In this document: positions 59,872-64,000 of the stretch, piece after piece
Layout: each line of letters opens with the position of its first letter
How positions within the stretch are numbered: the first letter of the stretch is position 1
The notes under the pieces: generated by a model
Database searches by the model: none
The model's input: only the letters and a program-made list of their open reading frames with translations
What the model was told of the DNA's origin: nothing
Assembly: GCF_900129215.1 (NCBI RefSeq)
Contig: NZ_FQUQ01000001.1
Coordinates: 558,001 to 622,000 of the forward strand
Direction of reading: 5' to 3'
Source: Pedobacter caeni
Lineage (GTDB): Bacteria; Bacteroidota; Bacteroidia; Sphingobacteriales; Sphingobacteriaceae
Length of the DNA: 64,000 bases
Program-made: the position numbers and the translations under genes

Positions 59872-60849
59872 ATGGACAATGCCCAAAAATATATAAAGTT
59901 ATACTTAGAAGAATCACAGAAGTGTTTCAAAAAGTGGGGATATTATTATCCACCAAGAGATCGGAATGAATTTGAAAGTTGTAATAGAGAAATTTTTGAA
60001 GAACACCTCAATGACTTTAAGACTGAGGTCATAAAAACCGAACTCCACATCGGTTTATTGGATGCGACCGACGAGTTTGGTTTTTATGAAGCTTTCCGGA
60101 ATAATGACAATGAAATACTAAATAATGTATTGTACCAGGTTACCAGACAGAGACTTCTGGATAGCGGTATGACCGCAAGTGGTACAGACCATAGTAATGT
60201 GTTGATGACTGCAGCATCTGCCTTTGCTTGCAATGATTTTGAAATTATAAACCATTTCTTTCCTAAAGAATTGCCTCACTCCAAAGGGATATATTATACT
60301 GAAGTCGCCACAAATTTGTTAAAAGTGCTTTATTATAAAGAAGATGAGCTACATGATGGGGCAATAGAAAAAGCAGATAAGTTTCTAAGCAAGAAGATCA
60401 CCACCTGGGATAAATATGTTGTTTCTTATTTTTTATCATTAATAAACAGGGATGTCACTCAGGCAGATTTTTGTCTGCAAGAGCTTTGTACTGCCTATCA
60501 GAAGATGGGTTATCCCAAAAGTAACCTTGACAAATGCTTTGCTTCTGAGATTCATGGGATGTACCGCTTTGCCAGAATTATTGATGAAGCGTTTTTTAAT
60601 AAAATCAGTCGACCAAAACATGCTTGCTTTTTTGAGGCATTCGAGCTCTGGCAAGAAGAACATCAATATCCGAAAGGAAGGATGTTCTACATCTATCCTC
60701 AGGAGATGGATTATATGAACAAAATCTTCGAGGCGCAGCTACCAGTAATGTCTTTAATAGGGGCCAAATCCCCTAAAGGCAGGGAGCATTATAAAGATGT
60801 AGAGCAGTTCGCAGCAGACTTAACAGAGAACGTAAAGCATATTCTTTAA
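59872..60849 (+). CDS. Probable Imm49 family immunity protein
   Basis: From ATG 59872 (a TTG three codons earlier is possible) the product has 325 residues, cytosolic and mostly helical: NAQKYIKLYLEESQKCFKKWGYYYPPRDR, then MTAASAFACNDFEIINHFFPKELPHSKG and TTWDKYVVSYFLSLINRDVTQADFCLQELCTAYQKMGYPKSNLDKCFASEIHGMYRFARI. The latter with its Cys/His-rich stretch resembles Imm49 immunity proteins of polymorphic toxin systems. The match is from memory and moderate. Flanked by other immunity-type genes. Confidence 0.55.
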   Translation: MDNAQKYIKLYLEESQKCFKKWGYYYPPRDRNEFESCNREIFEEHLNDFKTEVIKTELHIGLLDATDEFGFYEAFRNNDNEILNNVLYQVTRQRLLDSGMTASGTDHSNVLMTAASAFACNDFEIINHFFPKELPHSKGIYYTEVATNLLKVLYYKEDELHDGAIEKADKFLSKKITTWDKYVVSYFLSLINRDVTQADFCLQELCTAYQKMGYPKSNLDKCFASEIHGMYRFARIIDEAFFNKISRPKHACFFEAFELWQEEHQYPKGRMFYIYPQEMDYMNKIFEAQLPVMSLIGAKSPKGREHYKDVEQFAADLTENVKHIL

Positions 60850-60873
60850 TTAACACATACAAACGGAGAACTT

Positions 60874-61797
60874 ATGGGAGCCTGGGGTACTGGAATATTA
60901 GATAACGATAGTGCAATGGACTTGTATGGCTTTTTTGAGAAGCTATATGATAAACAGATTCTAGATATAGAAAGCATTAAGCAAAAAACAATTGCACAAT
61001 TCGGCTTACTAAACGAAAATAATGAACCCGTTTATGGGGCCGAAGAATGGCTGGCTTATGCCCTGATTTGTTGGGAGTGTAAGGCATTGGATGAATCCAC
61101 AATTGGAGTGGTCAAAGAAATTATAAATGACAGGGAAGAAATAGAAGATGACTGGGAAGATCTTGCAGAAAAACGGATTGGTGAAATGGAAAAGTTTCTT
61201 GTTAAAATTCAAACGCCTGCAAAACGGAAAAAGACAGTTAGAAAATCGTTTGTTGTAGATGTTCCATTCCAGCCGGGAGATTGTATTGTTGTCGCATGTG
61301 AAGACGGGATGTTCAGTGGGTTAATTTTATTGGATATTGACAAAAAACATGCTGATGAACCAAACATGTGGTCATATTTCTTTGGAACAACACGCATCTA
61401 TAGTGAAAATCCACCCACATTGGAAGAGATGATTAACAGTCATTTTCTGGTGGTAAACTATGGTGAAACCTTTGAAGGTAAGGATGCCAGTTGGATTAAA
61501 GATCCTAAATTATGGGTTAGGGGGGCTTTCATTGGATCAGTGAAAAATGAAAAAGAAAAACAAGCCGCAGAAGACAGAATGAAGAACATCAGAATTATAG
61601 GAAATGTTAAACTGGATTCAAAGCCCATATATAAATTATCTTATGGTGGTTTTCGCTTAGATGATCGTTATCAACTAAAAAGTCAGACAGAATGGGAAAA
61701 GAAACATAAAGAAAGCATGGATCTGTCATATCCGGTTAAGAAATATATCGCGAATGATCCTGGTACAAACAAAAACAGTTGGAAATTCTGGAAGTAA
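60874..61797 (+). CDS. DUF4259 protein with possible Imm26-like C-terminal half
   Basis: A 307-residue protein. The N-terminus MGAWGTGILDNDSAMDLYGFF is the DUF4259 signature, with helices to about residue 115. The second half (KSFVVDVPFQPGDCIVVACEDGMFSGLILLDIDKKHADEPNMWSYFFG) reads like the beta-rich Imm26 type. Both parts occur in immunity proteins. It is 24 bp from the Imm49-like gene. It ends in a basic, Lys-rich tail. No toxin in the window. Domain order and fusion are inferred from sequence pattern only. Confidence 0.7.
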   Translation: MGAWGTGILDNDSAMDLYGFFEKLYDKQILDIESIKQKTIAQFGLLNENNEPVYGAEEWLAYALICWECKALDESTIGVVKEIINDREEIEDDWEDLAEKRIGEMEKFLVKIQTPAKRKKTVRKSFVVDVPFQPGDCIVVACEDGMFSGLILLDIDKKHADEPNMWSYFFGTTRIYSENPPTLEEMINSHFLVVNYGETFEGKDASWIKDPKLWVRGAFIGSVKNEKEKQAAEDRMKNIRIIGNVKLDSKPIYKLSYGGFRLDDRYQLKSQTEWEKKHKESMDLSYPVKKYIANDPGTNKNSWKFWK

Positions 61798-62035
61798 ATC
61801 AATACTAAAAACAACGACTATAGAGGTACTGAAGCGGCGCTCTCAAGCCCATCCTGAGCTTCCAATGCAGATCTTCCGGATGATCATGAAAACACGACAA
61901 AAGCGCATACCTTACATCATTCCAGCAGTTTAGCCTGACGACAACCCTTTATATCACTACGGACTAATAAATACGTCAGAATTTTAATAATTCTTAAGAT
62001 TCCTTAAGATGCTAAATTAAAAAAATGTAATAGTA
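61798..62035. other. Intergenic region before the two-component genes
   Basis: About 240 bp without a supportable gene. The first 170 bp are slightly more GC-rich and I see no motif in them; the right end carries the TTCTTAAGAT-type tandem repeat (61991-62010). Confidence 0.5.
61991..62010 (+). promoter_or_regulatory. Tandem 10-mer, probable response-regulator site
   Basis: TTCTTAAGAT and TCCTTAAGAT lie head to tail (9 of 10 identical), 39-58 bases upstream of ATG 62049. OmpR/PhoB-type regulators bind direct repeats with 10-11 bp period upstream of or across -35, so this is probably the autoregulatory site of the two-component genes that follow. Confidence 0.55.
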
Positions 62036-62043
62036 TAAATTTG
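62036..62043 (+). promoter_or_regulatory. -7 box touching the response regulator start
   Basis: TAAATTTG fits TAnnTTTG exactly and ends five bases before ATG 62049. Transcription would start at or within a base or two of the ATG, giving a leaderless mRNA. No -33 TTTG is seen 19-21 bp upstream, which fits activation from the repeats at 61991-62010. Confidence 0.45.
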
Positions 62044-62048
62044 TGAAT

Positions 62049-62729
62049 ATGGAAAGCCATATACTATTAGTCGAAGACGATGAAGAGATCAGTCGTCTGA
62101 TTGGAATCTCTTTGCGAAATGAAAACTATAAGGTCAGCAGTGTCAGCAACAGCAAGGATAGTTATGCGGTACTAGAACAGCAGGCGGTAGATTTACTACT
62201 TCTGGACATTATGCTGCCAGGAGAGGATGGCATTGCTATGTGCAGAGAGATAAGAGAAAAATATACCATGCCTATCATTTTCTTAACCGCCAAAACCGGA
62301 GAAATCGATAAGATAAAAGGATTCTCTGTTGGAGCAGATGATTATATCACTAAACCATTTAGTGCTGTGGAGCTGATCGCAAGGGTAAAAGCACATTTGC
62401 GGAGGCATCATCAATACAGCATACTGAGTAATGATCCCATTGTAAAAATAGATTCACTAACCATTGACAAAAGATCTCATCAGGTTGAGCTTGATGGGAA
62501 TATGATAAAGCTTACCCCAAAAGAATACGAGATCCTTGAATTACTTGCGACGCATAAAGGGAAAGTTTTTAGCATTTCAAAAATATACGAATCCATCTGG
62601 AAGACAAATTATTTGCCAGCTGATAATTCTGTGATGGTGCATATTGCTAATTTGAGGCAAAAATTAGAACCAGGTACCAAACATCCCCGGTTTATTAAAA
62701 CGATCTGGGGCTTCGGTTATAAAATCTAA
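62049..62729 (+). CDS. OmpR/PhoB-family response regulator
   Basis: 226 residues from ATG 62049 (a GTG two codons upstream overlaps the -7 box and is rejected). The receiver has Asp10/Asp11, phospho-acceptor Asp53 (LLLLDIMLPGEDG), LTAK and YITKPF. The C-terminal winged helix runs from about 128 to the end (LTIDKRSHQVELDGNMIKLTPKEYEILELLATHKGKVFSISKIYESIW, VMVHIANLRQKLEPG). The kinase gene follows 4 bp downstream. Likely an envelope or VanRS-like sensing pair; signal unknown. Confidence 0.95.
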   Translation: MESHILLVEDDEEISRLIGISLRNENYKVSSVSNSKDSYAVLEQQAVDLLLLDIMLPGEDGIAMCREIREKYTMPIIFLTAKTGEIDKIKGFSVGADDYITKPFSAVELIARVKAHLRRHHQYSILSNDPIVKIDSLTIDKRSHQVELDGNMIKLTPKEYEILELLATHKGKVFSISKIYESIWKTNYLPADNSVMVHIANLRQKLEPGTKHPRFIKTIWGFGYKI

Positions 62730-62733
62730 AAAA

Positions 62734-64000
62734 ATGTTTTCAAAAATAACCATACGCCTTTTTGTAATCGTATTTATCTCTTTTATTATTGGGCTTGGAG
62801 GATTTATGCTGACCTATCTTTTTCAAAAAAAAAGACATGAAAGTTATCTGGAACAAATCAGTAAAAGGGCTAAAGAATACGAAACTTTATACCAGAAATC
62901 TAAGTCAATAGTAGCTTATTACGAGCTAAATCCGCAGGTTTTGCCGGAAAGAATTATTGATTCGCTTTCGACTTATATGAACAGTTTCAGTACGGAATAC
63001 AACGCAGACATCCTATATACAGGTATAGATGGAAAAGTAATCTCATCGAATACTAAGATCCTGGAGGTTCCAATTCAGGAATGGATGAAGAAACTTTTTA
63101 ATCCTAATATACGCAGTGAAGATCTGACAGATAACCTTATATTTCCGGTCATACGGAACCACCAATCCTTTTTTTTTGTTATTCGTGCTCCTTTTGATGA
63201 AATCATTGTCCCAACCCTGAGTACAGATTTTCAAATATTAAGCATCTGCTTTTTGGTTTCCATATTTGCTTTTGCGGTTCCTTTCTTCCTGTTTCTGCTA
63301 CCTTATATCCGGTATATTAATTTGCTATCAAGGGAAGTGAGCGCCATCTCTGAGAAGGGATTTAAAAACCGGGTAACTGTGAAGGGCAGGCATGAACTGT
63401 CACATTTGGCTGAAAATGTCAATGAGATGGCGAGTCAGTTGGAAAGCATCTTTGTTCAGGAAAGAAACATGGAAGAAAGCAAAAATTTATTGATTTCTAA
63501 TATGGCCCATGATCTCAATGGCCCATTAACTGCTATTACCGGCTACCTTAAGCTATTTGATACCAACTTAAGTGAAAATGAAAAAAAAGAATATTTGAAT
63601 ATCATTTACACCAAAACAATGCGCCTGAATTTGTTGATAAATGACCTGTTTGAACTGGTTAAATTATCCGATCCTCAATACCACCTAAATAGGGTCAATA
63701 CAGACATGACTGAGCTGATTAGAGAGGTGATGATGGAGTACCTGGTATTATTCCATGAAAAAAATATTGACATACGTCTTACTGGATTTAGCGAATCCAG
63801 TATGGTCGCTGTTGATATTAATATGTTTGTGCGTGTGCTTGATAACTTGTTCAGCAATGCCTTAAAATATAGTCGGGATAAAAGTGTCTTTCAGATTTCC
63901 ATAGAAAAACTAAACAACGGATACCTCAGGCTAAGTTTCGAGAGTTCACCACTGAATTTTCCTAAAGAAAAACTTCCATTTCTTTTCGACCGTTTCTTTA
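62734..64000 (+). CDS. Sensor histidine kinase, 3' end cut by the window
   Basis: ATG at 62734; 422 codons are visible with no stop. Membrane helix 1 (LFVIVFISFIIGLGGFMLTYLF), a periplasmic sensor of about 140 residues, helix 2 (LSICFLVSIFAFAVPFFLFLLPYI), a HAMP-like linker (LSREVSAISEKGFKNRVTVKGRHELSHLAENVNEMASQL), and the dimerisation/phosphotransfer helix with His259 in NMAHDLNGPLTAITGYLKL. The ATP-binding domain begins (DNLFSNALKYS N-box, FDRFF F-box). The catalytic G boxes lie beyond the edge or at it. Partner of the response regulator 4 bp upstream. Its periplasmic domain family was not recognised. Confidence 0.93.
   Translation, partial: MFSKITIRLFVIVFISFIIGLGGFMLTYLFQKKRHESYLEQISKRAKEYETLYQKSKSIVAYYELNPQVLPERIIDSLSTYMNSFSTEYNADILYTGIDGKVISSNTKILEVPIQEWMKKLFNPNIRSEDLTDNLIFPVIRNHQSFFFVIRAPFDEIIVPTLSTDFQILSICFLVSIFAFAVPFFLFLLPYIRYINLLSREVSAISEKGFKNRVTVKGRHELSHLAENVNEMASQLESIFVQERNMEESKNLLISNMAHDLNGPLTAITGYLKLFDTNLSENEKKEYLNIIYTKTMRLNLLINDLFELVKLSDPQYHLNRVNTDMTELIREVMMEYLVLFHEKNIDIRLTGFSESSMVAVDINMFVRVLDNLFSNALKYSRDKSVFQISIEKLNNGYLRLSFESSPLNFPKEKLPFLFDRFF

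Overview
The window looks like chromosomal DNA of a Bacteroidota of the Sphingobacteriaceae, most likely Pedobacter or a close relative. The grounds are a SusC/SusD pair, BlaI/M56 and LytS/LytTR regulatory pairs, SPII lipoproteins, many DUFs typical of that family, and promoters that fit the Bacteroidota -33 TTTG / -7 TAnnTTTG form. I see no rRNA, tRNA, insertion sequence, integrase or CRISPR array. The organism assignment is by pattern recognition only.

Layout. 1-6.3 kb: truncated SDR gene, secreted DUF1080 protein, DoxX protein, FUSC/YccS-type membrane protein, then three tandem paralogues of an unrecognised protein. The first duplication carried along the 3' end of the FUSC gene. 6.3-15 kb: a minus-strand run (YARHG protein, two DUF3592 membrane proteins, a small protein, NTF2-like, double VOC), two small exported or membrane proteins, an AraC regulator divergent from a Tet(X)-like flavin monooxygenase, a secreted protein and elongation factor P. 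15-30.1 kb: a complete L-rhamnose locus on the minus strand: GntR-type regulator with sugar-sensor domain, RhaT, aldolase/dehydrogenase fusion, isomerase, kinase, SusC, SusD and a GH78 alpha-L-rhamnosidase. The logic is: rhamnoside capture (SusCD), terminal rhamnose release (GH78), inner-membrane import (RhaT), then isomerase, kinase, aldolase and lactaldehyde oxidation. A common motif (CCTGYACCRTCMTG) precedes rhaT, susC and the GH78 gene and probably ties them to the regulator.

30-48.9 kb: an unknown protein, a serine hydrolase, an RND efflux pump whose permease is fused in frame to its outer-membrane factor, acetyltransferases, a LytS/LytTR pair with an acyltransferase, a lipoprotein-type VOC protein, a WG-repeat lipoprotein, a membrane protein and a DEAD-box helicase. 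49-54 kb: TPR protein, then blaI, an M56 (BlaR1-like) sensor protease and an outer-membrane beta-barrel receptor. Upstream of blaI and of the receptor gene lie CTAAnnnnTTAG dyads in the same position relative to the -7 box, so this looks like a self-contained BlaI-controlled circuit. 54-58.7 kb: a small membrane protein, a large helical DUF6493-like protein and a SWIM zinc-finger protein, tightly packed and partly overlapping; this is the best candidate for a poorly described system. 58.7-61.8 kb: immunity-type genes (SUKH, Imm49-like, DUF4259) with no toxin. 62-64 kb: an OmpR-family regulator and a histidine kinase that runs off the end of the window.

Starts were moved from the longest open frame where a signal peptide, an ATG or a promoter box argued for it. 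All family names come from motif recognition, with no database search.
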